From Liolophura sinensis (lineage: Eukaryota; Mollusca; Polyplacophora; Chitonida; Chitonidae): a DNA stretch of 64,000 nucleotides. Below the pieces are notes generated by a model, which saw nothing but the letters and a program-made list of their open reading frames with translations, was not told where the DNA came from and made no database searches. Positions 51,439 through 63,175 of the stretch are shown here, one piece after another. The stretch is from NCBI RefSeq assembly GCF_032854445.1, contig NC_088301.1:44945116-45009115 (forward strand). The letters are read 5' to 3'. The translations under genes were made by a program, and so were the position numbers. Positions within the stretch are counted from its first letter, which is position 1, and each line of letters begins with the position of its first letter.

Positions 51439-51525
51439 CGCTGCAGCAGACGTGACGATGCTGGGAAAATCTGCCATGCTGCATACATTTCTGGCTATTG
51501 TTCATTCTAATGTTTACAGTCAAAG
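51439..51525 (+). CDS. Unresolved candidate signal-peptide exon for the chitin-binding receptor
   Basis: A pyrimidine-rich tract ending in TTTAG (51438) is followed by 87 bases and a GTAAAA donor at 51526. From the ATGs at 51458 and 51476 the exon reads a short hydrophobic peptide (MLHTFLAIVHSNVYSQ), but this ends in phase 2. The next known exon needs phase 1. The frame that does end in phase 1 reads a much better hydrophobic core (HFWLLFILMFTV) but has an upstream TGA and no ATG ahead of the core. Either another exon lies between or one base is wrong in the sequence. Treat it as a lead only. Confidence 0.25.
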
Positions 51526-51663
51526 GTAAAAGAGCTATTCTTGCCATTTAAAAAAGAAAGAATTTATTTACTTCAACGAGTGGACTCCTTTGGCTGGGAA
51601 TTGGCGAATGAAATGCAGTGTGATTAAACCTGTTAAATTCCAGAGTAATAGTAATAATTAATA

Positions 51664-51890
51664 ATTAATAATAATTTATTTATTTGATTACATTTTTACA
51701 CCGTATTCAAAAATATTTCCCTTATACGACAGTGACCATCATTATGGTGAACTGAAACCGGGCTGAGCCCGGGGAAACCCGTGCACGACCATTCGCTGGA
51801 TCCTGAAAGATCTTCCCATGTACAATAGGTGAGGAAGCCAGCATGAGTTGCAATGTGCTGCGTTAGCTCACTAACCGCTAGGCAACATAG
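51664..51890 (-). mobile_element. SINE copy between the candidate signal exon and the CBM14 exon
   Basis: Reversed tail atttatttatttgattacat, cattatggtgaactgaaacc in the centre, and the head region ctcactaaccgctaggcaac at the end. Confidence 0.85.
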
Positions 51891-53881
51891 GTCTACTTAT
51901 ATTAATAATAAAGTGACTGAGCCCATACGATGAAATGTAATAGAATATGATCAAAGAGCGCTAGAAAATCGGCAATTCCTCTTCGGTTGATTCACATGGA
52001 AATGACAAGGCAGCGTTATAACAACGCTGACCGCTGTTCCCTCAAGGCAAGCACAAAGACGTCAGATTTTGTGCATTCTGTGTGTGTGGAGTTCGGGGAC
52101 AGTGCAAAGTTTAATCCGTCTAAAGTTAAGGCCTACCTTTAGAAAATGGGGTGAACCAATAGGAAATATTTATTTTCGTTAGCCCGTAATACTCGATGAC
52201 AACAAAACCCGAAATGCAAACCAGGGCGGCTTTCGGACAAACAGAGTTACATGCAAGGGTATATTGTGAAGGTCAAAGGAGCATGTAAAGAGGATGCACT
52301 ATTCCCAGGATTCACCCGTGATGCAAAATTCCATAAAAGTCCTTCATTGTTGCCAGGGTTTCCTGATATTTCAGATTGCTCCTTTTAAGTTCTTAATCAC
52401 CTTCTGGCAAACTGAACTGGAGCTGATCGCTAAAAGTCCCAGAAGACAATCCAAAGTATAATACAGAAAATAAGGAAGTCGTCTGGAAATATTTTGAATA
52501 ATATTAGATTAAAGATTAAACTCTTCAGGATCTTCCTGATCAAATTTGAATGCTCCTGTTGTATAACGAAGTATTTAAATTTAAAACAATTTCATGGAAC
52601 AAACATATTTGTTAATGGCTGTATTGCTGTCCTTAGAGACTAGCGAGTCGACCTCAGTTCATGTCATGTTCTTTATTGTGGTGATAAAGACAAACATTTT
52701 ATTATATGTTTGGCTGTACGAAGAGATCATCGGCTGTAATAATCGTAATTATGCTATTTACTCAGATTTAAACCTTCATTCAGTATGGCACTGTGCTTGG
52801 TCATGTCCTTTATGGTCCTGAAATAGTACTTTTGGTAGTGAAAGTTACATTTTTCCAATAGAACACCTTCTGCCTTCCAAGGATGTTTCTTATATCAATA
52901 GAACTCTCAGATTTGTGCACCAACGTAGTCATGGGCAAAATTTTAGGTCAAATATAAGAGGTGTAATGATGTATAGAAATGCTGCTGAGCAGAGAGCCAA
53001 TGAAATGTAACAGTATGAAATACGTGTATATAGCTTATGTGGAAATGCTTGCTGCTCTTTATTTGACAGATGTTAAACATACCTTTAAACCTGATCCATA
53101 GATAAGAACTGAATTTTCTGTTCATGCATGGCATATGTGATTTGAACAATGACTTTCGACATATTGCAACTTGGTGAAAAATCTAAAAGAATTATGCACA
53201 AATTCATAGCAAATATGAATATAAGTTTTAAAAAGCAGTTCAATTTGTGTCATTCATCCTTTAGAACTATGCAGATTAAATCACCCAATGCTGTGGAAAT
53301 TACATTGTTTGCTGACAGTTTGTGTTGCCCAAGTCATTTTATTAGCTGAATTGGCAGTCTGGAATGTGACTTGGAAACTATTTTTCATATAATTTCACAT
53401 CCTGTATGCAGAAGTTTTTTGCACCGAATTAGTAATTGGTATTGGGGTTATGGGCTTTATTCATTAGATATACAATAATAAATCTACTGCATCATGCAAT
53501 CCATCAGGACTACCATTATAGTGCATACCGCAAGAAATAACAGTGCGACCATCCGACCATTGCAGGCTGGCGTTAGCTTTGTTTTCTATAAACTTAACAA
53601 GGCATCAACTTATACTTGTGTTTGTGATCTACGATTTCTACGAGATCATTTCAATGGGAGGTTTGTTCTGCTGTTTTATATTCGAGCAATAATGAAGAGA
53701 ATGTTTGTGTTTATTTTTGAAATCAACTGCTGAATAGTGAACCCAGGGGATGCAGCAGAGGAATGTATTATACATACTTGCGAGCACTTGCCTATTCTCG
53801 TGGCGTTGTTCAGCTGGGCGAGGCCGATAAACAGGTTATCTGTTATCTGTAACGTTTTTTTGTCATCTTTTTTGTTGACAG

Positions 53882-56800
53882 GACCATGCGAAGATGTCAC
53901 ATTGCCGTGTGAAGATGGCCAGAGATATATTGACCCAAGTGACTGTCGGAGTTACTACGTCTGCGCTAGCCGCCACCGTCTTGTACGACTGACATGTCCT
54001 CTCGGAACCGCGTGGCACCACCGCGCAAGGGTGTGTGTAGATGACAGGAATGTTTACAACAATGGAATCTGTGATAAAACCCATCCCTCCAGCAGGTGCC
54101 CGAGAGATGGGAACGCAACGCGTAAAAGTAAGGTTTTGTCCTTTGAATCCACCTTCCTGTGTATATAAATTATGGATAAGTATGCCTGTAAGGGGCGTAA
54201 GACCACAATAGCAGATGTTTAATAATGTGATAATGTCGTAGGGAGTACGAGCAATACTCACAGTATGAAAGATGGATAAAAATACTAGGACGACAATGAT
54301 ATGTTGCTATACGGCAGAATTTCGACTAGAGTCCGAACATGAGTGATAATTGTAATACGTGAATACTATTTAACCAGTTTGCGCACAAGGCGTCATTGCA
54401 AAGACAGTAATAAACAATGAACTGCACAGCTTGGGCCTGAATAACTTCAGGTGGGAAATGTTCCCAGTATATGAGTATATGAGCCAAAAAAAAAAAAAAA
54501 CAAATATGAGTTTCCTACATATGTTACTCCCGATTTATATATCTACCTTTGTTTGGTGCTTGTAAGGTAAGTTCTTGGTAAATCGTGGGTTTAGTTTGAT
54601 ATGAAGTGATTGATATAGGCAGAAGTTGCGTTAACACATTACACTACGTATAGGTTTTCCTTACAAGGAAGTCCGTATTCCTGATGGCACGCGATGGATT
54701 TATAGGTTTCAACAGAAGACTAGAACCCATGAATATCTAGAGCCGATAAATCTGCACTCATTTTAGCATGCTCTGGCGTGTTCGCCCCAGTCAACGAACC
54801 ACGACACGTTTGGCCCAATGTGAGAATACTTCTAGCTCCGGGGGATTAGATCGGCGTTGAGAAGAGAAGGGGGCACAGATCCAGCGTACAGGATCATTTC
54901 CCTACACCGGTGTAGGAAGGATGCTGCCAACATGATAGGTCTGCGGTCCAAATGGAAGGCCTCTGTATAAACCCCATCTACAAGGCCGTATTTCGTATAG
55001 GTCTTAATTGCTAGCCCGGAAATAAGTGTGTTTGGTTGAATTAAGGGCTCAGTGGATTCGACTGCACGCTGCCTCGTGTGTGTTAGCCTTTCTCTGGAGT
55101 ATTGTAGTAAGAAGGATTAAGGGTATCAAAACCTCTTTTTAAAGCAAAATGCCTTGTGTAGCCCACTATAGTCATATATGTATTTATTCTGAAAACTTTT
55201 AGATTATTGAGTTCAATAATACTTTCAAATATTGTAAAAAAATCTATTTTTCAATATACTTACATTTGTTAAAGTTTTAACATTTCTTTTTTAGTGCTGA
55301 AGTCCATAGCACTGTTTAAAGCGAAAAAAGCCTCTCAAATTTTTAATATTTGTCTTAGATTTAAAAAAAAAATTCAACAGTTTTGGAAACTTTAATAAAC
55401 TTTTAGTAATATCCTTAAAATTAGAAAAGTTATCAACAATGTGGGAAAACCTGTTGTAGCTTAAGTATTCGGCTACATGTGTGTCAAATTCCAAAGTATT
55501 TCCACACATGACTGTCTCAAAAACAAAAAGGGACAAAATGAACAAAACGTAATGAGGAAATATCCCGGGTTTAATAAAAACATCTGAATGGATCAATCTA
55601 CTTTTGTAAAATTTTAAACATTATACTGCTACATGAAAGCGTAAATTTCGTGTATGTTAGGCCCACACTGCCTGTAGAGATCTGCACAAGAAATGGTGCA
55701 CAGTTGACAAACAAATGGTATAGCAGGAGGCAATGAATATCTTAGTATTCTTGAGTACCGCGTAAAACACCAGTAAATAAATAAATAAAATGGTAAACAT
55801 TTACCGGAGACATTTGTTGACAGCAGGTAATGGAACTCAGTCAGTGAATCCCACGAGGCACTAAGAAAACATATCTGCTTTGGTTCAGAGGTTATACGTC
55901 TGGTCGGTCATACCCTGTTTCTTCTAAAATTTGGGACCCGTATTTAACACATTTTAAGATTCTACGGTGGCCTGTAGGGACCCAGAGAGTACTAGTATCA
56001 GTGACGTCACATCCATGTTGCTTGCTTGAAATAATTTCAGATCCATTCGGCGAATGCATACGTCCATAAATATTTCCTTTTCAATGATGATATATACCTC
56101 TCTATGGATTGTAAGGAGCAAAAACTTGGCGTGATTGTCAAGTGTACCAATGAGGCCAGAAATGGTCATGCATTTTGCTAGGTTGAAAACATCCCACAAA
56201 ATGGGTCGAAATATTTTGGATGGTGTTTCATGGTCTTTCATCTGACATATATTCACGTTAGTGTTTTCTTTTCCTGTAATTTATAAATTTCTGCGAAACA
56301 TTTTTCCTAACACAGGCAAATTTTATTTTGAGGGAAGCCAACTGTGAGCTGGTAAACGGTAATTATACAATGCTACTACCGGCAACACATTATTTCGCCA
56401 TTAATTTAAGCTACACTGTTTCCTTTCCCCAGACTTGCCATCCATACGAACCACCCAGCGGCCAAAACCCGTGTATAGTGCGTCAGAGCCCGCTGTTTCT
56501 AGTGATGCAGTTTCCCTTGGGATCACCCAGCCGGCTACGCGTTCCGTCTCAGGAGAGAAGAGTGGGATATACAGCAGTAAGTTCATGGTTATTTCTGCCA
56601 TATGCCAGAAATTGTGGGACACATATACAAGCCTGATGAATTTGAACATTATTTAACGTTGGTGTGAAAGCAAAGAAGGTCAATCCTGAACCACTTCCCC
56701 AACAATAGCCTCACTATAAGAGTATAGAGATTCAAGCATGCGAAACAGTGTTAACACACACATTACATATACATTGTACATATACAATGATTGTCCTGTA

Positions 56801-59254
56801 AACATGTGGTTAGAACAGGTAATGATTTTAACCCACGTGTGTGTGTTAACGGAGAACGTATACCTTCAAGCTATTGCGGTTATCTTTAAGGGTATTTGAA
56901 ATTTTATATATCTAATGCAGCAGGCTAACGAGACTTACATTGAACAAGCAAAACGTTCAAGAGAGTCAATTTTGATGGCCACATGTGACGTCTGTTGTTC
57001 TAGCTGTTTGATATGGAGAGATTCAGAACTGTACTCAGGAACAAGAAGCTGTCTTACACCTGCCAGACTTAGTCTTAACGTGGTGATATTATCCCTCAAC
57101 TTAAGATTTGAACTTAAACACTAATTTTCGATTTTGTCATAAGGAACTAAGACAACTCTCAGTATTGAAGTATATATTCTTAACGTAAATCACAATTTAG
57201 CTAAGGAAACTATTTTTGAAGGTAAAACTAAGGTTAACTTAAGTCACTCTCAGACATCTTCGTGATCCTGAAGCCTGATTCATACAGACAGCAACTCCTT
57301 TGTCCGTTGGATATCGACGTTTTCAATGCGCGACCAGTTGAATTTAATTTCTGGGTTTCGAACTCGCTTTAACCCTATTTAAATATGGTGTCTTTCTCCA
57401 TTCAGAATCGAAAGTCACAACAATTGCCCCAAGGGAAATGGACGCCACACCAGGTGGGACCTTGGGGAAAAGCGACGCAGAAGTTATAGTCATTGCTGTA
57501 GTTGGAGGACTAATATTTGCCGCCCTCATAGCCATTATTCTAGTGTTAATATGGAGAAAGAGGCGCGACGAAAAGACGAGGTAAACCCAGCAAAGGGATT
57601 CGCATAAACCATTCTCATAAAAGTGCAAAACAGGGTCAAGAAACTGGTGGTTCACATATAACTTCTAACTTTCTATTAATATAAAATCTGTAGGATAGCG
57701 AGTAAAAGCAAAGCAGTGACAACAGTGTGCTAGGGCACAGGCCACTGATGAAATCCGTCCCCTTGTGAAGTTTCCTCAAAACACTTTCCCCTGAAGTTTT
57801 TATTCTTATATAATCATGCACTTACTGTTCAATTCTTCTTACTTTTTTTATAAATATAAATTGTGTAAACTAAAACGTTTTACTTGGTCTCTGTAAGGGG
57901 CTAGGTCATACGGCAAAACAGACTGTTGTGGAATGTAACGTTCTATTCTGTAAATGTTTATTTCCTATTTACCCTGTATGATATACAGCAAATGAGAAAA
58001 TGAATCTGAAAGTGGTTTTCTCCCTCAGCACACAAAGTCCTCCACCGCCAAGAAACGCTGAGCAGAAGCCCCAACAATTAAGCATAGAAAACCCAGAATA
58101 CTCCAGGAGAAACTCGGTCATTTATGCTGAGATCGATGACACAATGGTAAGGACTGACGCAATATGGATCTTCTGGAACTACAATACATGAAATCATACA
58201 TATACCGCAGGAGCGGAATAGATTTATTTGATTATTATTTGATATTTGAAGCTCTTAAGAATATTTCACTTATACGACGACGGCGACAGCACAGCCCGGG
58301 GGAAACCCACGACCATCCGCAAGAGCGGAATAGACGATTCCATATAGGCGGCCTGTAAATAATGTCAGGTCCTTTTGGGCTCGCCACAAAACAGTACATG
58401 GATATAGGCATATCCGGTGCGTAAACGGCTCCCCTAAATGATAGAGTTCTATCGATGATACTAATCATTGTAAATTGCCTCCATCGTAATTGACAATACA
58501 CATATATGACGCAGTTAATGCATGGGTTAAATTAAAAACGTAATATTACATAAAAAAGATAATATCCATGCCTTTACTGCGCTATAACGATATATACCTA
58601 TAGTTATATTTGGTGCTGTTAAGGCATGTATTAGATTGAAAACATAATGTCACATAACTTTTTTTGATGACATGTGAGCACGGATTATTTCACACTCACC
58701 TCTTTATACACCTTTGATTCCAGCGTGGGCCGCTTATGACCAGTACGGTAAGTCGGGATAGAGGGAAGACTATGTGCGCCCGCCTGGAGCGTCACCTACC
58801 GCCGATGTGCTCACTTCCGCAACCAATGACACCACAACTGTCCACCATTAGCACTTCCACTTCAGGTGTGACGTCACCTGGAGATTTCTATTCTGACCCG
58901 GTATTAGATAGTGAGCGAGACGCAAATACGACATATTACGAAAAACTTTCGTCAAACAACAGTGACAGCAACGTGCATCCTGTCTCCAACGAAGGCTATG
59001 ATTATATCGAAAATGGTACAGGGCATGTGTACTCGACCCTGCGCACCAAAGTCAAGGACGCTCGGTATGAGCTGCTTAATGAGATGTCTTCCGCTTCCGC
59101 CAATCCTTCAGAGAGCCAAGGAAATTCAGGATCCAGTTCTCCTGCATTCTCATCATCTCGACCAACTCCTTCTGTTCCATCGGAATATTTTGTTCTAGAT
59201 AACGGAAATTCCGACTCTCAGAGAGCGCTAGACGTGAACAGCGACAAATCATAA
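53882..59254 (+). CDS. Single-pass CBM14 chitin-binding receptor with ITAM/ITIM-like tail, 5' incomplete
   Basis: Exons 53882-54127, 56433-56576, 57406-57580, 58029-58146 and 58724-59254 join in phase (1-1, 1-1, 1-2, 2-0, 0-stop) to give about 404 residues, numbered here from the first Gly. Residues 3-64 form a type-2 chitin-binding (peritrophin-A, CBM14) domain with Cys at 3, 22, 28, 39, 52 and 64 plus extra Cys 10 and 73. Residues 83-155 are a Ser/Thr/Pro stalk. The transmembrane helix is about 157-179, followed by RKRR as a stop-transfer signal. The tail of about 220 residues has SPPPPR, NPEY213, VIYAEI (221), TYYEKL (300), YIEN (322), YSTL/YELL at 331 and 343, and SEYFVL (383). Likely role: binding chitin or a related glycan outside the cell and signalling through SH2/PTB proteins. 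I know of no named orthologue. The exons encoding the N-terminus are not identified. Confidence 0.85.
53888..54073 (+). other. CBM14 / peritrophin-A chitin-binding domain
   Basis: The spacing is C-x18-C-x5-C-x10-C-x12-C-x11-C, which is the six-cysteine pattern of type-2 chitin-binding domains. The conserved aromatic core is visible (DCRSYYVC, then CPLGTAWHHRARVC). Two extra cysteines, one between the first pair and one just after the domain, could form a fourth disulphide. The whole domain sits on a single phase 1-1 exon, as is usual for shuffled extracellular modules. Confidence 0.92.
55743..55790 (+). mobile_element. SINE 3' tail fragment
   Basis: Only the terminal tattcttgagtaccgcgtaa, aacaccagt and the (aaat)n tail are present, in plus orientation. 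It lies in the first known intron of the CBM14 receptor. Confidence 0.8.
57484..57567 (+). other. Transmembrane helix and stop-transfer of the CBM14 receptor
   Basis: About 23 uninterrupted hydrophobic residues (VIVIAVVGGLIFAALIAIIL and on) are followed directly by WRKRRDEK. The GG and small residues in the helix are typical of single-pass receptors. The basic cluster sets the N-out, C-in topology. Confidence 0.9.
58090..58134 (+). other. NPxY and ITIM-like motifs in the receptor tail
   Basis: Within one exon the tail reads ENPEYSRRNSVIYAEIDD. NPEY is a PTB-domain/endocytic motif. VIYAEI fits the ITIM consensus (I/V/L/S)xYxx(I/V/L). A second fit, SEYFVL, lies at 59180-59197. Confidence 0.7.
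58220..58328 (-). mobile_element. SINE fragment in the last receptor intron
   Basis: Reversed tail tttatttgattattatttg, then aatatttcacttatacgacg and acccacgaccatccgcaaga. Part of the central region is deleted and the head is absent. Confidence 0.8.
59030..59077 (+). other. ITAM-spaced tyrosine pair in the receptor tail
   Basis: The translation reads YSTL-RTKVKDAR-YELL, exactly YxxL-x8-YxxL, which fits the ITAM consensus Yxx(L/I)-x(6-8)-Yxx(L/I). When doubly phosphorylated, ITAMs recruit tandem-SH2 kinases (Syk/ZAP-70/Shark). Function here is inferred from motif spacing. Confidence 0.75.
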
Positions 59255-60959
59255 GAGAGTTGATTTGCCATCTTCACCAGCCAAGTGATACAGAAACGAT
59301 GCTCGACTCACTTGTATTACCCTTCTGAGTTGTCGTAGCTTGACTGGAGAAAATGTCAGTTTGCACGTGGTGAGCGTGTTGCATATTCCATTGTTAATAA
59401 CCACGGAGAGAATATTTTGCGTCTGTGATAGGAAAATACAACCTGTGTAGATGACGAACATTTTATATCAATAATGGGATATTTCTAATGTGACCATTGA
59501 TTGCATGTCTTTCGCCTTGCTATATATTTCAACATATAATATACCCTTCTATATGTGCGTGACCGTAATCTAAAAACCATAAATTATATTGCATAAAGGC
59601 TTTTATGTATGAAGTTATGCCAACATGGAATAGTGTACGTGTTATTCACCGAAGAATATATTGCTGTGTTTGATTGTTCTAATTACTGATGTGAATGTAG
59701 CGGATCTTCACAAAATCGACATCCACAGGCATGTGCTATGGAATGTATATATGATCTGCCACTCAGTTTTTTTTATCAAAGCTTTCCTTCTACACCCTTA
59801 TTTTTTTTTGTTAAGAATACACGTGTGTAGTTGTTACCAGACTGTGCTAATAATATTCATTACTATTTATTCCTTAGAATAATATATCGCACAGAAGATA
59901 TAAGTATTGAAAACTCTTTTCTGTTAATGTTAAAAGATTGTTAAAAGATTTCGCGTCACACCGAATGATTCTTTCACAAGCCATGTGTCAGCGGCTGTAA
60001 AGCAGAACGTCCCTGAGTACCATGTCCGGTGAATGAAACCTATCTGCATTCTCAACGTGGAAAGGTCTTGTTGTACCAACAGCAATATGGACGCAGGAAT
60101 GCGACCTTCGGACATTAGGACCTACGGACACCAGAGCTAACCGACATCAGGACCTACGGTTTTCAATATTACTGTCGTCAAGGATTCACCAGCCTAGATC
60201 AAGAATAACGAGATCAGAAAGATAAGCGACATAACGAAGATGAAAGACGAGAATATCAAGGTGTGCGAGGACGGATCTCTAAGATGAGCCAAAAGCTCCA
60301 TTTATGGGCATGAAAGACTTTGAAGCGTTCAGAAATTCCATATTTTGTGTCTTGCTATTAAATCCATGGTTTTGAGCATATTCAGTACCGTGTTGTTTTA
60401 TTTGAAGTGCGACCGAGCAACGCTTGATAAAGCTTGATATTAGACGTAAGCTGAACGTTTGAATAATTGTAACATGCATCGATATATATGACATTATAGT
60501 AGTTTTTTTGTGTAAAACTCCATTATTCCGCACGTTGGGTTTTTACCGGATGTATCTACTGAATACTTTTACATCAATTGGAACAGCGAGCGGAATGAAA
60601 AAGTGGTTACCGTAAAACTACTATACGGTTGCACTTAAAATTGTCCCATTTACACGAGAAAGGCTTTTACTGGGATCTCGTATAATATTGGAATTTATCA
60701 TAATAAGTTTCTTTTTAATAAAATCTTCAAAATCCATACAAGTTATGTTGGAAAAAGACGCCAAATTTGGCTGGGTTCAGCTCATGGGAGGGGGTGGGGG
60801 GAACTACCTATGTATAGGCCTAGACCATGGTCGGGGATCCACGGGAGTCCACAGAGAATCATGTCACAAGCGACATAATAGTAATGCAAAGACAGGAATC
60901 GTGAGTTAAAAATTTAAAATTGTAGCCTCGGCACACGAATTCTCTTTATTGGCTGCTTA

Positions 60960-61145
60960 ACTGAAACGACTTACCGAAGGCAAGTAATGTGCCCTACCCG
61001 AGCCATTATACTGATACGGGTCAACCAGTCGTTGCGCTAAACGACTAGCGAGGAAGTTTCAACTTCCTCTTTTAAGGTCTTGGGTGTGACCCGACCCAAG
61101 ATTGACCCTGGATATCGTGCCTTTCAAAGCGGACGCTCTATTAAA
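60960..61145 (-). repeat. Second SINE-like family, tRNA-like end
   Basis: cgaaggcaagtaatgtgccc, ttatactgatacgggtcaac, cagtcgttgcgc and aagcggacgctctatta. The reverse complement of the end (tagagcgtccgctt) resembles the D-arm region of a tRNA, so the element is probably tRNA-derived and inserted on the minus strand. Confidence 0.65.
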
Positions 61146-62605
61146 GGTGCTATCGTGGCCGGTATATGTGGTGCGAAGAGGTTAACCTGATCCCCCGATA
61201 CTCATTTCTGTGGGGAAGTGGGTTAGGATTTGCTATGGGAAGCTTGAATGGTGTATGATGATCACCAAAACGACCAGTTCAGCTTTGCATGAAGAAGGCA
61301 TGCTCCAGGTTTTAAAATCGTCCAACTGGGTGTTTCTTCTCTTGACGATAAGCATATATAGCAAAGATTGGTTCCCTGTGCGTATTTAAATTAATTATGA
61401 CTGAGCGGGATGTGTCGTGTCTGTCTTCGTCACGGCGTTCTAGATTGATTCTTGGTATTAAACGATACTCTCACTGTATTCACTCAAACGAACGGATATC
61501 AGTGTCACGAGTGGAAGACACCGTATAGTATCTCTAATATACCTCCGGTCTTCAGCAAGTAACTAATAAACTTTCAAACATGACAAGGCAGACCTCCACT
61601 CGCACAGCACAAGCGATTTCCCAACGAATTCATAATGTAACAAACCAACGGTTCAAAGACCGCATATTGCCACAAACAGGTGAGGTTCCATAATCGCGAA
61701 AAATTGATGCCCAATTAGTATGTGATTGAACCAACACATCTTGTGCCCGTCAGCTCAGACAAGAACTAGACCTGAACTGGGACTGGACTATACATGACGA
61801 CTGGATAAAACATTTCCCGATCATTGAGGGAGATAAGCGAATGGCATGCATGTACAGTGCTCATCCGTCTGTCCAAACAATGTCGGAATGGGAGGGGAGC
61901 GAAACTGTTGTCAGTGTGTTGTATCTATCAATGCTGTTGAAAACTGGTGTAATTATGTACAACCAAAAGGGCTATATCATTACACTTATTCAAAGTATAA
62001 TTTATTCACTTAACCACATATACTAAATAATTTTCATTTATCCCATGGTGGTCAGCTTTATGGGTGAAGAAAAACTTATAGATAACACCCCTAACATTTA
62101 CCATAACAATGATTCCAACACAAAAGACACTAAGTGGTGAAGTTTGTAAGTCATGGTAATTAATTCAACACAGTGCATCAATGATGGAACCCCCCTCTTC
62201 GAGTTACTGTGCTCTACACGTATGCAAAACCTGCGCTCAATGCATGCAGTACTTTTTAAGATACCACCTATTCCAACATTTACCTTAACATTGATTCAAG
62301 GTTATTGGATGAGGACGTTGAAGTTTTGAGCACATTATATATGCCTGTACTTTTGGATTATATTTCGTGCAGGCGAGCTAGAAAGGATTCCTGCAGTTAA
62401 TCAACGCCCTCTGCTAGATACCTAGCAATCCACCTTACTTAAAGCTGCAGCTGAGCAGGCATAAACTGGACTCAAACTTACATCATTTATCAGCCGATCG
62501 ATTGAGGCGAGAACCTTTTAACAAATTAGCCAGCGACAGCCTCTTCAGCATGCGGTCGGTGCACGTGTATCAAATGGTCATTCCATGATAACTATTAAAT
62601 GTGTC

Positions 62606-62762
62606 ATATTTTATTTTATTTGATTGATCTTTTACGCCGTACTCAAGAATATTTCACTACAACGGCGGCCAGCATTATGGTAGAAGGAAACCCGACAGAG
62701 CCCTGGGAAAACCCACGACCATATACAGGTTGCTTGCAGACCTTCTGAAGTATGGCCCATGA
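62606..62762 (-). mobile_element. SINE fragment upstream of the COPG 3' end
   Basis: Reversed tail attttattttatttgattga, ttacgccgtactcaagaata, then acccacgaccatatacaggt and ending near gtatggccca. Confidence 0.85.
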
Positions 62763-62897
62763 TATGTGTATATCAGTAAGCATGCTCACTGCTTTTAGAC
62801 TATAAATGAGCGAATAATTCAGTTCAGTGTCACCTTCCCATCATACTGTACATAAGCAGACTACCAAGGCGATGGCCATTCTGTATTTAAATGATGC

Positions 62898-62903
62898 TTT
62901 ATT
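62898..62903 (-). terminator. COPG: Candidate COPG poly(A) signal
   Basis: TTTATT on the plus strand gives AATAAA on the minus strand, about 270 bases beyond the COPG stop. This is a reasonable 3' UTR length. Confidence 0.5.
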
Positions 62904-63175
62904 TAATAATTATTATTACTGACAACTTTTTTCCGGGTTTATATATGACAAATTATTCTTTGCTGTAGACTTGAAATGATTCGTGAAATGTTAATGTTAG
63001 ATCAAGTAACCTGGAGAAAAGACAAAATGCTAGGTATTTAGGCAATAAAGCTACAACATACAATGGAACGTGACAATTCTATCGAAAACTCAGTACACTG
63101 TATATAGCATTTCCTCAATTTTCATTCTGATACGTTTAACAGCTTCATTTGAAGAAAGTAAACTACAAAAGAGAA

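Larger units (their letters stand above)
59255..62880. other. Receptor 3' flank and intergenic, no gene seen
   Basis: The 3' UTR of the CBM14 receptor starts here. No near poly(A) signal stands out; an AATAAA occurs far downstream at 60717-60722. The rest holds a partial second-family tRNA-like repeat (60960-61145) and a SINE copy (62606-62762). Short ORFs lack splice context and domain features. Confidence 0.5.

Noticed and set aside
53737..53881. In-frame upstream extension of the CBM14 exon as its N-terminus
   Set aside because: The hydrophobic stretch is the translated polypyrimidine tract of a strong splice acceptor ending at 53881, and the frame opens with GTG, not ATG.
53863..54261. 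132-codon minus-strand ORF
   Set aside because: It is a shadow opposite the CBM14 exon, with no domain pattern of its own.
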